Shown here: positions 8,066-16,225 of the stretch, piece by piece
Position numbering within the stretch: the first letter of the stretch is position 1
Layout of the letters: every line of letters begins with the position of its first letter
Assembly: GCF_013408425.1 (NCBI RefSeq)
Contig: NZ_JACBYV010000001.1
Location: 1,550,001 to 1,614,000 of the forward strand
Direction of reading: 5' to 3'
From: Pseudomonas flavescens
Lineage (GTDB): Bacteria; Pseudomonadota; Gammaproteobacteria; Pseudomonadales; Pseudomonadaceae
Length of the DNA: 64,000 nt
The notes under the pieces: model-generated
What the model saw: the letters and a program-made list of their open reading frames with translations, nothing else
What the model was told of the DNA's origin: nothing
The model's database searches: none
Program-made: the position numbers and the translations under genes

Positions 8066-9298
8066 TCAGCCTTCTTCGCTTCCCTTGACCGCCAGGGAGT
8101 GCTCGGTGCCATAGCAGGGGAAGTACAGCTTGACGCTGGTGCCCTCGTTCAGCCGACTCTCCACGACCATCTGGCCATTCATGTCGGTGACCAGGCCCTT
8201 CACCATCGTCAGCCCCAGGCCTGGGCTCTTGTCAGCCGCCTTGGTCGTGTAGAAGGGGGTGAAGATGTGTTCCAGCACGTGGGGCGCGATGCCGGTGCCG
8301 TTGTCGGCAATATCGATCACCACATAGCGACCCGGTCTGAAATTGGCGTTGTGGTGGGGGAAATTGCTGCGGTCGAGGTGTGCATTGGCGGTGCTCAGGG
8401 TCAACACGCCGCCCTGAGGCATCGCCTCTCGCGCATTCACCACCAGGTTGAGAATGGCACTTTCGAGGTGCTGCCTGTTGGCCTTGAGAAAGGAGGTGTC
8501 CGACGCCAGCTTGAGATCGACGGCGATCTGCTCGCCAACCTCATTGCCGATCAACGCGCTCATGCCGAGCAGAATCTGGTTGGGATCGACTCGCTGGAGC
8601 TTTCTGCGGCGTGTGCGTGCGACCAGCAGCAGCTCCTCGGCCATCACCGTGATGCGATCCGTGGCTTCCTTGCACAGCGTGTAGTAGGCGCGCAGTTGCT
8701 CGGACCCGCCGCTGAGTATTTCCTTCTCCATCAATGACAGGCTCATCGACAGGCTGGTCAGTTGATTGGTGAAGTCCTTGCCGACGCTGCTGTCGACCTT
8801 GCCGGCCAGCTCCATCTTCTGCGCCTGGAACAGCGCGCTTTGCAGGTTGTCTTGCGCTTGCGCCTGTGCAGCGTGCTGACGCAGATCCTGAACGCTGTTC
8901 ATGAAGCCAAGCATGGCGCCATCGTTGCCAAACAGCGGCACGATATTGGCGAGGATTGGAATCTGGCTGCCGTCACGCCGTTCGACCACCAGCCGCAGGT
9001 TGGTAACCGCCTTCTGGGTGCGCAGGACCGCAGCCAGGGGGGACTGGTCGTGGGGGATGTGAACCCCATCTTCGTTGCGCAGACGGTATGCGCCCGAGTA
9101 CATGACGGGCCCTTTGCTCAGGTCTGGCGATTCGCCCCAGATCTCTGCCGCTTTAGGGTTGTAGGTGACCAGATTGCCAGCGGCGTTACACAGGTAAACG
9201 CCCACCGGCAGGAATTCGATGAGCTCGTGACCGAGTTTTCTTACGAGAGGGGCATCCGCTGGTAGCCGTAAACCAGTGGCTTGTGGTGTGTCCGCCAT
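8066..9298 (-). CDS. PAS-domain histidine-kinase-like protein lacking the phospho-acceptor His
   Basis: This 410-residue soluble protein has a PAS domain (about residues 20-130), a coiled dimerisation region and an intact HATPase_c domain: N-box LNLVVNAREAMPQGG, then DNGTGIAP, FTPFYTTKA and GLGLTMVKGL. The H-box expected as AHDFNN reads GKDFTN, with Lys174 where the histidine should be. It therefore may not autophosphorylate in the usual way and may act as a partner or ATP-dependent sensor. No response regulator is adjacent. The start at 9298 follows GGAGCC; the frame extending to 9445 lacks a ribosome site. Confidence 0.87.
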   Translation of the reverse strand: MADTPQATGLRLPADAPLVRKLGHELIEFLPVGVYLCNAAGNLVTYNPKAAEIWGESPDLSKGPVMYSGAYRLRNEDGVHIPHDQSPLAAVLRTQKAVTNLRLVVERRDGSQIPILANIVPLFGNDGAMLGFMNSVQDLRQHAAQAQAQDNLQSALFQAQKMELAGKVDSSVGKDFTNQLTSLSMSLSLMEKEILSGGSEQLRAYYTLCKEATDRITVMAEELLLVARTRRRKLQRVDPNQILLGMSALIGNEVGEQIAVDLKLASDTSFLKANRQHLESAILNLVVNAREAMPQGGVLTLSTANAHLDRSNFPHHNANFRPGRYVVIDIADNGTGIAPHVLEHIFTPFYTTKAADKSPGLGLTMVKGLVTDMNGQMVVESRLNEGTSVKLYFPCYGTEHSLAVKGSEEG

Positions 9299-9620
9299 GT
9301 TGGCTCCGTTCGGCCATATAGCGCTAGGGTAGTCCCTAAGCACAGCAAATGCGACTGGCACGGCCCTGCAGGATGTGGTCGAGCGCAGCGAGACCCAGGG
9401 GCGATCCTGACATGAAATGGCGATGGGATCGAAGGCGCTCGGCATGCCGTGCCGGTTAGTCCGACGCCCTGCCGAGGTTGTGGCTGCGCTTCATTGGTTA
9501 TGTCTTTTGGCGCTAAGCAAATAGCTTTTGGATATTTGCGGCGCTTTTCACAGGCAAGGAAAATGCCCGGTGGTTAAAAAATCTTGATGTAGGTCAAAGC
9601 CTTACTTTTAAAGGTGCCTT
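9299..9620. other. divergent intergenic region, control region of the 9621 operon
   Basis: There is no gene in these 322 bases. The half nearest 9621 is AT-rich and contains the inverted repeat at 9517-9539. I could not fix a convincing -35/-10 pair or a sigma-54 site. Confidence 0.6.
9517..9539. promoter_or_regulatory. inverted repeat GCAAATA-N9-TATTTGC
   Basis: Seven-base perfect arms are separated by nine bases, about 80 bases before the MmgE/PrpD start. The spacing and AT-rich arms suit a LysR- or GntR-type regulator of the catabolic operon. No regulator gene lies next to the operon, so the protein involved is unknown. Confidence 0.4.
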
Positions 9621-10931
9621 TTGAACACTTCCCTTAGCGGCCGGTTGGCCAAGGCGCTTTTCGACATCCATCCAGGTGAACGTGAACGTCAGCATGCCCG
9701 TGAAGGGGTGATGGATTACTTTGCCTGCCTGTTGCCTGTGCAGCTCGGCGTGCTTGCCGATTCCGGGCTGGTGCCTGTTCGCGACGTGTTCCCCGCAGCG
9801 GGCAGTACGGAGAACCAGGCGCTGCAGCTGGGTTACATGAGCCATGCGCTGGACTTCGACGACTATCACGCGACGTTTCGCGGGCACCCCTCCACGGTGG
9901 TGCTCTCCACACTGCTGGCGTTGAGCGGACGCTATCCGGGCCAGGCGTCTGACGATTTTCTCGATGCCTATGTGGTCGGCGTGGAACTGGCCGGCCGCTT
10001 GGGCAAGGCCATTGGCACCCGTCATTACGCGGCTGGCTTGCACAGTACCGCGACCCTGGGGGGGATTGCCGCCGCCGGTGCTGCCTGCCGCCTGCTGCGC
10101 CTGCCCCTGGAGCAGACCGAGGTCGCCATCGGCCTTGCCGCTACTCAGGCTTCGGGGCTGCGCGCCCAGTTCGGCTCTGCTGCCAAGGCGCTGCATGCCG
10201 GCTATGCGGCGCGCAGTGCGGTCAACAGCGTCGAGCTGGCCCGTAGCAGGTTCGCGGCGCAGCGCCAAGGGGTGCTGGAGGCGTTTCTCGCCACGCTCGG
10301 GTTCGGCGTGGCCCAGCCGGCTGACCTGCTGGCGGGCTGGGGCGAGCCATGGCGGATCATCGCGCCGGGGCTGGAGTTCAAGCGTTACCCCACCTGCGGC
10401 GGCACCCACAGCGCTGCCGAGGCGGCGTTCGTGTTGCGCGAGCGGATCGACACTGAACTGGACGCCGTGCAGCGCATCGAAGTGAGCTTCCCGCCGGGTG
10501 CCGATACCGCGCCGAACATCATCGCGCCGGTCAATGGCGTGGAGGCGCGCTTCAGCCTGGAGTACGTGATCGCCGATGCGCTGATCAACGGTGCGGTGTC
10601 CCTCGAACGCTACGGCGAGGCAGCGGTCGAGCCGACCATTGCCGCACTGGCTGCGCGGGTGCGCCGCGTGCCGGACCTGAATGCGCCGGCGGACGAGCTC
10701 GACCCGGACCTGCGCTTTCACCGGGTCACCCTGTTCATGGCCGATGGGTCTTCCCACAGCCATTGCGTGACCCGCAAGCAGACCGCCGCACTGCCCACCG
10801 ACGTGCAGGCCAAGCTGCACAAGAATCTTCGATCGCTGCCTGATGAGCGAGTATTCGCGATCAGTCAGGATCTACGCCTTGCAGACGATGCCGCGCTGCA
10901 TCGCCTGATCTCACTCGTTGGCTTTCAATAA
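9621..10931 (+). CDS. MmgE/PrpD family protein
   Basis: This 436-residue protein belongs to the MmgE/PrpD family, which includes 2-methylcitrate dehydratase, cis-aconitate decarboxylase and iminodisuccinate epimerase. Family landmarks include DFDDYHATFRGHPSTVVL near residue 80 and the later KRYPTCGGTHS. It starts at a TTG preceded by AAAGGTG. It opens an operon with a flavin monooxygenase and a polar amino-acid ABC transporter, and no methylcitrate-cycle gene (prpB, prpC) is near. Propionate metabolism is therefore unlikely, and a lyase or epimerase step on a dicarboxylate or N-substituted amino acid is a better guess. The substrate cannot be read from sequence. Confidence 0.85.
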   Translation: MNTSLSGRLAKALFDIHPGERERQHAREGVMDYFACLLPVQLGVLADSGLVPVRDVFPAAGSTENQALQLGYMSHALDFDDYHATFRGHPSTVVLSTLLALSGRYPGQASDDFLDAYVVGVELAGRLGKAIGTRHYAAGLHSTATLGGIAAAGAACRLLRLPLEQTEVAIGLAATQASGLRAQFGSAAKALHAGYAARSAVNSVELARSRFAAQRQGVLEAFLATLGFGVAQPADLLAGWGEPWRIIAPGLEFKRYPTCGGTHSAAEAAFVLRERIDTELDAVQRIEVSFPPGADTAPNIIAPVNGVEARFSLEYVIADALINGAVSLERYGEAAVEPTIAALAARVRRVPDLNAPADELDPDLRFHRVTLFMADGSSHSHCVTRKQTAALPTDVQAKLHKNLRSLPDERVFAISQDLRLADDAALHRLISLVGFQ

Positions 10932-10940
10932 GGATTGGTT

Positions 10941-12290
10941 ATGTCCGTGCAACAAACGTCGCCCCGTCAGTTACGCCTTGGCCTGTTCGTGCAGGCGCTG
11001 GGGCACCACGTGGGTGGCTGGCGTGCCGAGGGCGCGAAAGGTTCGCCCACCGATGTCGAGTGGTTCACCTGGATCGCCAAGACCGCGGAAGCGGGCAAGT
11101 TCGACATGTTCTTCGTCGGCGACGCCTTGGCTACCAGCGTGCATCGTCTGCCGTCCACCATGTCACGCCTCGAGCCGCTGACCCTGCTGTCTGCGCTGGC
11201 CGTGCAAACCAAGCACATCGGCCTGGCCGCCACGGCCTCCACGACCTTTGATGAACCGTTCCACCTGGCCCGCGCGCTCTGCTCGGTGGACCACATCAGC
11301 CACGGGCGTGGCGCCTGGAACGTGGTCACGTCGTTTTCCCTCGACGCGGCCCGCAATTTCAGCCGCGAAGACCTGCCGTCCCACGCCGACCGCTATGAAA
11401 TGGCTCGCGAGTTCCTCGATGTGGCCTTCAAGCTGTGGGACGGCTGGGAGGAGGGCGCCATCGTCCGTGAGAAGGACACTGGCCGTTACTCCGACGACAG
11501 CAAGATTCACGCGGCCAACCACAAGGGCAAGCACTTCCAGGTGCAGGGCCCACTGAACATCGCGCGTTCTCCCCAGGGCCGCCCGGTGATCATCGAGGCG
11601 GGTTCTTCGCCTGCCGGCCAGCAACTGGCGGCGCAAACCGCCGAGGTGGTGTTCACCGCGGCGTCTTCGCTGGAAGAAGGCCAGGCGTTTTACAAGAGCC
11701 AGAAGCAGTTCGTGCGTGACGCCGGTCGCCACGCCGACCACCTGCTGATTCTGCCGGGGGTGATGCCGATTGTCGGGCGCACCCGCGAGCAGGCGCAGGA
11801 AGTCTGGAACCAGCTCAATGAACTGGTGGATATCGACAACGGTATCGAGCAGCTGTCTGCCCGCTTCGGGGTGGACATGACCGCCTATCCGCTCGATGGC
11901 CCGGTGCCGGAAATCCCCGCGACCGAAGGCAGCCAGAGCCGCGTCAAGCTGCTCACCGAGCTGGCCGCCCGGGAAAACCTGACCCTGCGCCAACTGGCTG
12001 CGGTGGCTGCTGGCTCGCGCGGCCACCGTGTGGTGGTCGGGACCGCGGAAGATATCGCCGATGACTTCCAGCTGTGGCTGGAGCAGGGCGGTGCCGATGG
12101 TTTCAACATCATGCCCGCCGTGCTGCCTGACCAGCTGGAACTGTTCGTCGAGCTGGTGATTCCCGAGTTGCAACGCCGCGGCCTGTTCCGCAGCGAATAC
12201 CAATACAGCACGCTGCGGGAAAACCTCGGCCTGCCCCCCGTTGAAGAAAACTTTGCCGCCGTTGCCCCGCTGGCAACCGAGAAGGAATAA
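10941..12290 (+). CDS. LLM-class flavin-dependent monooxygenase, NtaA/SnaA/DszA group
   Basis: This 449-residue protein matches the nitrilotriacetate monooxygenase group of bacterial luciferase-like enzymes, which use reduced FMN and oxygen to cleave C-N or C-S bonds. Typical segments are AGKFDMFFVGDALA, LGLAATASTTFDEPFHLAR-like strands, GRGAWNVVTS, RSPQGRPVIIEAGSSPAG and GGADGFNIMP. The ATG at 10941 has AAGGA seven bases upstream. No flavin reductase (NtaB type) is encoded in the window, so FMNH2 must come from elsewhere. Its neighbours suggest a substrate imported as an amino-acid-like compound. Confidence 0.9.
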   Translation: MSVQQTSPRQLRLGLFVQALGHHVGGWRAEGAKGSPTDVEWFTWIAKTAEAGKFDMFFVGDALATSVHRLPSTMSRLEPLTLLSALAVQTKHIGLAATASTTFDEPFHLARALCSVDHISHGRGAWNVVTSFSLDAARNFSREDLPSHADRYEMAREFLDVAFKLWDGWEEGAIVREKDTGRYSDDSKIHAANHKGKHFQVQGPLNIARSPQGRPVIIEAGSSPAGQQLAAQTAEVVFTAASSLEEGQAFYKSQKQFVRDAGRHADHLLILPGVMPIVGRTREQAQEVWNQLNELVDIDNGIEQLSARFGVDMTAYPLDGPVPEIPATEGSQSRVKLLTELAARENLTLRQLAAVAAGSRGHRVVVGTAEDIADDFQLWLEQGGADGFNIMPAVLPDQLELFVELVIPELQRRGLFRSEYQYSTLRENLGLPPVEENFAAVAPLATEKE

Positions 12291-12293
12291 GCC

Positions 12294-13190
12294 ATGAAAC
12301 GTTCTGCACTGACCGCTGCTGCATTCGCACTGCTGCCACTGTCCGGCGCCTTTGCCGCCGACAAGGGTGTGCCCTTCAACGCTACCGCCAAGCCGGAGGC
12401 CGATGCCGCGCTGCACGACAGCCTGCCGGAAGCGATCAAGAAGCGTGGCAGCATCATCGCCGGCACCAACCCGAACACACCGCCGACCACCTTCTACCAG
12501 GCCGACAACAAGACCCTGGCCGGGCGTGAAATCGACATCATCAGCGCCGTTGCCGATCGCCTTGGCGTGAAGCTGGAGCTGCGCGATACCGGCGGTTTCG
12601 ACAACATCATTCCGGGCCTGAAGTCCGGGCGTTACGATGCCGCGATCTCCAATATCGACGCCAATGCCAAGCGTCTCGAACAGGTGGATTTCATCGGTTA
12701 CTACAATGCCTCCAAACTGGCGCTGATCGGCCGTAGCGATGCCAACCTGGGGCCGTTCAATACCTTCCCGGAACTGTGTGGGCAGACCGTCGGTGCCGGT
12801 GCCGGCACCTCTCAGGTGACCCGTCTGCAGCAAGCCAGCGAAGCCTGCGTGGCCGATGGCAAGCCGGCCATCAACGTGCCGATCTTCCCGGATCGTCCGG
12901 CTGGCGTGCAGGCGGTGATCAGTGGCCGTGTGCCGATGTTCTTCGGCCCGTACGAAGGCCTGCGCTACCAGGCCAGCCAGGTGAAGGCGCTGAAACTGGC
13001 GGGTGAGATCACCATCGAGGACACCATCGTTTCCATCGCCCTGGCCAAGGACTCTGCGCTGGGTAAACCGATCCAGGCAGCGGTCAATTCGCTGATCAAG
13101 GACGGCACCTACCAGCAGATTCTCGACAAGTGGGAAATCGGCTTCGGTGCGGTCGAGTCCGCCGGTCTCAACGAAGAAAACATCAAATGA
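12294..13190 (+). CDS. ABC transporter substrate-binding protein, polar amino-acid type
   Basis: This 298-residue periplasmic protein starts with a Sec signal (KRSALTAAAFALLPLSGAFA), then a family-3 solute-binding fold: AGREIDIISAVADRLGVKLEL, LKSGRYDAAISNIDANAKR and GQTVGAGAGTSQV. It should capture the substrate of the downstream permease and ATPase. It begins three bases after the monooxygenase stop, with AAGGA inside the preceding coding end, so the genes are co-transcribed. The ligand-contacting residues do not identify the substrate. Confidence 0.92.
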   Translation: MKRSALTAAAFALLPLSGAFAADKGVPFNATAKPEADAALHDSLPEAIKKRGSIIAGTNPNTPPTTFYQADNKTLAGREIDIISAVADRLGVKLELRDTGGFDNIIPGLKSGRYDAAISNIDANAKRLEQVDFIGYYNASKLALIGRSDANLGPFNTFPELCGQTVGAGAGTSQVTRLQQASEACVADGKPAINVPIFPDRPAGVQAVISGRVPMFFGPYEGLRYQASQVKALKLAGEITIEDTIVSIALAKDSALGKPIQAAVNSLIKDGTYQQILDKWEIGFGAVESAGLNEENIK

Positions 13191-14089
13191 GCCCACGGCC
13201 TGACGACGACATCGCCGGGCTGCGCATCGTCAAACACCGTCACTGGGGGCGCTGGTTCAGCGCCCTGATCGTCTTGCTGCTGCTGTCGCTGGTGGCCACG
13301 TCGATGGTCAACAACCCGCGTTTCGAATGGGACGTGGTGGCGCAGAACCTGACGGAGGAGTCGATCCTCAAGGGCGTGCTGATGACCATCGAGCTGACGG
13401 TCATCTCGGTGGTCTTCGGCTTCGCCGGCGGTACGCTGCTGGCGTTGATGCGCCTGTCTTCCAATCCGGTGCTGGTCAGTGTCAGCTGGGGTTACACCTG
13501 GTTCTTCCGGGCCGTGCCGATGCTGGTGCAGCTGTTCCTCTGGTACAACATCGCCGCGCTCTATCCGCAGTTGTCGCTGAGCCTGCCGTTCGTTGGCGAG
13601 GTGTGGAGCGCTGCCACCAACGAGATCATCAGCCCGTTCAGTGCGGCGGTTCTGGCGCTGGTCATTCACCAGTCCGCCTATGCGGCGGAGATCATCCGGG
13701 CCGGCATCCAGAGTGTCGGCCAGGGCCAGCTGGAAGCCGCCAAGGCGCTTGGCTATCGCCCTGGGCAGATCTTCCGCCAGACGGTGCTGCCCCAGGCCAT
13801 GCGCACCATTCTGCCGCCGGCAGGCAACGAGGTGATCGGCCAGCTTAAAACCACCGCGGTGGTGTCGGTGATCGCACTGCAGGACGTGCTCTACTCGGCG
13901 CAGATCATCTATCAGCGCACCTATGAAGTGATTCCGCTGCTGCTGGTGGCCACCGCCTGGTACCTGGTGATGACCTCGGTGCTGTCGGTGCTGCAGCATT
14001 ACGTGGAAGTGTGGTTCAGCCGCGGCAATGGCCCGGCACGCAGCAACTGGTTGCGCCGCAACAAGGGCACGCAGGAGTCCGAAGCATGA
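13187..14089 (+). CDS. ABC transporter permease, polar amino-acid type
   Basis: This 300-residue inner-membrane permease of the HisM/GltK class begins ATGA over the stop of the binding protein. It has a cytoplasmic N-tail, a first membrane helix at about 23-42 (LIVLLLLSLVATSM), the helix-rich LTVISVVFGFAGGTLLALMRLS region and an EAA loop around EAAKALGYRPGQIFRQTVLPQAMR, which contacts the ATPase. Only one permease is present, so it probably works as a homodimer. Confidence 0.93.
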   Translation: MSPRPDDDIAGLRIVKHRHWGRWFSALIVLLLLSLVATSMVNNPRFEWDVVAQNLTEESILKGVLMTIELTVISVVFGFAGGTLLALMRLSSNPVLVSVSWGYTWFFRAVPMLVQLFLWYNIAALYPQLSLSLPFVGEVWSAATNEIISPFSAAVLALVIHQSAYAAEIIRAGIQSVGQGQLEAAKALGYRPGQIFRQTVLPQAMRTILPPAGNEVIGQLKTTAVVSVIALQDVLYSAQIIYQRTYEVIPLLLVATAWYLVMTSVLSVLQHYVEVWFSRGNGPARSNWLRRNKGTQESEA

Positions 14090-14847
14090 GTGAGTCCATC
14101 CGCCTGCGGGGCGTGCACAAGCAGTTCTCCGGCAACACGGTGCTGCACGGCATCGACCTGGACATCGCCGCCGGCTCGGTGACGGTGATTCTCGGGCCGT
14201 CCGGCTCCGGCAAGTCGACCCTGCTGCGCTGCATCAACCACCTGGAAAAGCTCGACGGCGGCACCATCCATGTCGGCGACACCCTGATCGGCTACCAGCG
14301 CAAGGGCCAGGCGCTGTACGAGCTGCCGGAAAAGGACGTGGCCCAGCAGCGCCAGCGTATCGGCATGGTGTTCCAGCAGTTCAACCTGTTCCCGCATCGC
14401 ACCGTGTTGCAGAACATCGTCGACGCCCCGATGCGCATCCTTCGTCAGAAGCGTGCCGAGGTGGAAGCGCGTGCCATGCAACTGCTCGAGCAGGTGGGCC
14501 TGGCGCACCGCGCGCACGCCTGGCCGCGCGAGCTGTCCGGCGGCCAGCAGCAGCGTGTGGCCATCGCCCGGGCACTGGCCATGCAGCCCGACGTGATGCT
14601 GTTCGACGAACCGACATCCGCCCTCGACCCCGAACTGGTCGGTGAAGTGCTGCAGGCGATGAAGCAACTGGCGCACTCGGGCATCACCATGGTGGTAGTG
14701 ACCCATGAAATCGGTTTTGCCCGGGAGGTGGCGGACAATATCGTGTTCATGGACAACGGCAAGGTGGTGGAGGGCGGTGACGCCCGTACGCTGCTCGACA
14801 ATCCTCAACACCCGCGCCTGCGCGAGTTTCTTGCCAGCGTGCTGTGA
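14086..14847 (+). CDS. ABC transporter ATPase, polar amino-acid type
   Basis: This 253-residue ATPase powers the importer formed with the two preceding genes. Walker A is GPSGSGKST, the signature is LSGGQQQRVAIARAL, Walker B is VMLFDEPTSALDPE, and the switch histidine lies in VVVTHEIGFA. The start overlaps the permease stop (ATGA). It is the last gene of the operon beginning at 9621. Confidence 0.95.
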   Translation: MSESIRLRGVHKQFSGNTVLHGIDLDIAAGSVTVILGPSGSGKSTLLRCINHLEKLDGGTIHVGDTLIGYQRKGQALYELPEKDVAQQRQRIGMVFQQFNLFPHRTVLQNIVDAPMRILRQKRAEVEARAMQLLEQVGLAHRAHAWPRELSGGQQQRVAIARALAMQPDVMLFDEPTSALDPELVGEVLQAMKQLAHSGITMVVVTHEIGFAREVADNIVFMDNGKVVEGGDARTLLDNPQHPRLREFLASVL

Positions 14848-15052
14848 CTGCTGAAAGTCCTCTCCGGCTCATCGATCAGGCTATCCGGCGTGGTGGGCGG
14901 AGAGGGCAGTGGTGCAGCACATCTGTGCTATTGAGCCCTGTTGGAGCTGCTGATAGTTTTCATGGTTTGTCTTTACCCTGACGCAGCCGAGCGATTCGCG
15001 CAGCGAGTGCCAGGCAAAAGGGCGTTCATTGCTACCAGACAAGAGGCGCTTC

Positions 15053-15808
15053 ATGGGTGAAATCAGTTGGCAACGTCGTTCCCCCATGCGAACGACGCGC
15101 GTCGCGGCTGTGATGGTCGTGGCGTGGAGCGGGGCATTCGCGGGTTCATCGGCGGCAAGTGACGCGTCATCGGGTGCCTGCATTGCCGAGGCAGACTTCC
15201 GTCAGGGCAGTGTGGTCGAAACGCAGGCGCGGATCAGTAACGCGCCCGACGTGTTGGGGCACAACAAAACCGAAACCCGGGGCCGTCAGTCATTCGCAGA
15301 TGCCAATCCGCTGGTTCAGGCACAAACGACGCTGATCAATAACGCCCCCGCCTTCACGGGTTACGTCTTCGTTGACCTCGTGGATGGCAAGATCATCCGC
15401 TATGGCAGCCAACACGGCAGCGGTGCTTCACTGGTCACTACCTACAACATCCCGCCACCGGCCGTTCCGATCGATCTTCAACCTGGGCAAAGCGTTACGG
15501 TCAGCTACCTCAGTAAAACCGTCACGGCCGGCCCGGGCGTAGAGTCCGAGATCACGGAGAAGCACACCTACATCGGTCGAGAGAAGATCACGACCCCGCT
15601 GGGCACCTTCGATACCTGCAAGTTCACCAACGAGATTTCCTCGGGGCCCACGTCCGGCAAGGATGGACGGAATCTGGCCGTCATCGAGAGCTGGTTCGCA
15701 TCCGAGGGGCCTTATGGTGGCCGACTCCTGAAAACCTTCGTTCCTGCCCAGGGCGGCTTACCGGACGTGACCAACGAAATGGTCAAGATCACCGCCACCT
15801 CGCCGTAA
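15053..15808 (+). CDS. exported protein of unknown function (251 aa)
   Basis: An N-terminal stretch at about residues 17-37 (TRVAAVMVVAWSGAFAGSSA) looks like a signal peptide, so the product is probably periplasmic. The mature part is rich in Thr, Ser and Gly with beta-strand character. It holds two cysteines (GACIAE and FDTCKF) that could form a disulfide. No known domain is recognised. The ATG at 15053 follows AAGAGG by six bases; an ATG at 15086 would also keep the signal. It stands alone between the ABC operon and the acyltransferase. Confidence 0.7.
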   Translation: MGEISWQRRSPMRTTRVAAVMVVAWSGAFAGSSAASDASSGACIAEADFRQGSVVETQARISNAPDVLGHNKTETRGRQSFADANPLVQAQTTLINNAPAFTGYVFVDLVDGKIIRYGSQHGSGASLVTTYNIPPPAVPIDLQPGQSVTVSYLSKTVTAGPGVESEITEKHTYIGREKITTPLGTFDTCKFTNEISSGPTSGKDGRNLAVIESWFASEGPYGGRLLKTFVPAQGGLPDVTNEMVKITATSP

Positions 15809-16225
15809 TCCACGTTTGCGTTGGGTGCTCGACTCGAGCCGTCCAGCGTGTTGCGATTTCCCAGGGCCTGCCTTGGCAGCGCCCTGGGCAAATCCCGCCA
15901 GTTACCCACTGACCGCTCGCGGTTACCCCATCCCGCTCAATGAGCGCCAGACCACACAGCCCGTCGCACAGAGGCGCTGCGCTGGCGGATTCGCTTGCTC
16001 CGAGGGAGCAGGAATGTTCCTCTGCAGTGCGCACTCCACGGAACCGTAGTCGCGCATCACGGGCCAAGAAGCCCGATTTCCTTTCGTTAAATGCCCTCTC
16101 TACCAGACCTGCGCACAGCGCTGCTTGGGCCAATTCGTAAACCGCGATACCCACGGTAGTACTTTCCACACAACCCACGTAGTGGTGCCCTCACCAGGTA
16201 CGCATGCTCGACAGGAGGTCGTGGT
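15809..16225. other. intergenic region without a gene
   Basis: I see no supported coding region in these 417 bases. There is a small hairpin around 15998 (TGCTCC-GAG-GGAGCA) without a T-run. The acyltransferase ribosome site (AGGAGGT) lies at the right end. Confidence 0.55.

Noticed and set aside
9621..10931. 2-methylcitrate dehydratase of the propionate cycle (prpD)
   Set aside because: The family fits, but prpB, prpC and acnD are absent and the neighbours are a flavin monooxygenase and an amino-acid importer.
11163..13196. 677-codon open frame antisense to the monooxygenase and binding protein
   Set aside because: It spans two real genes of an operon on the other strand and reads as low-complexity His/Gly/Arg sequence.
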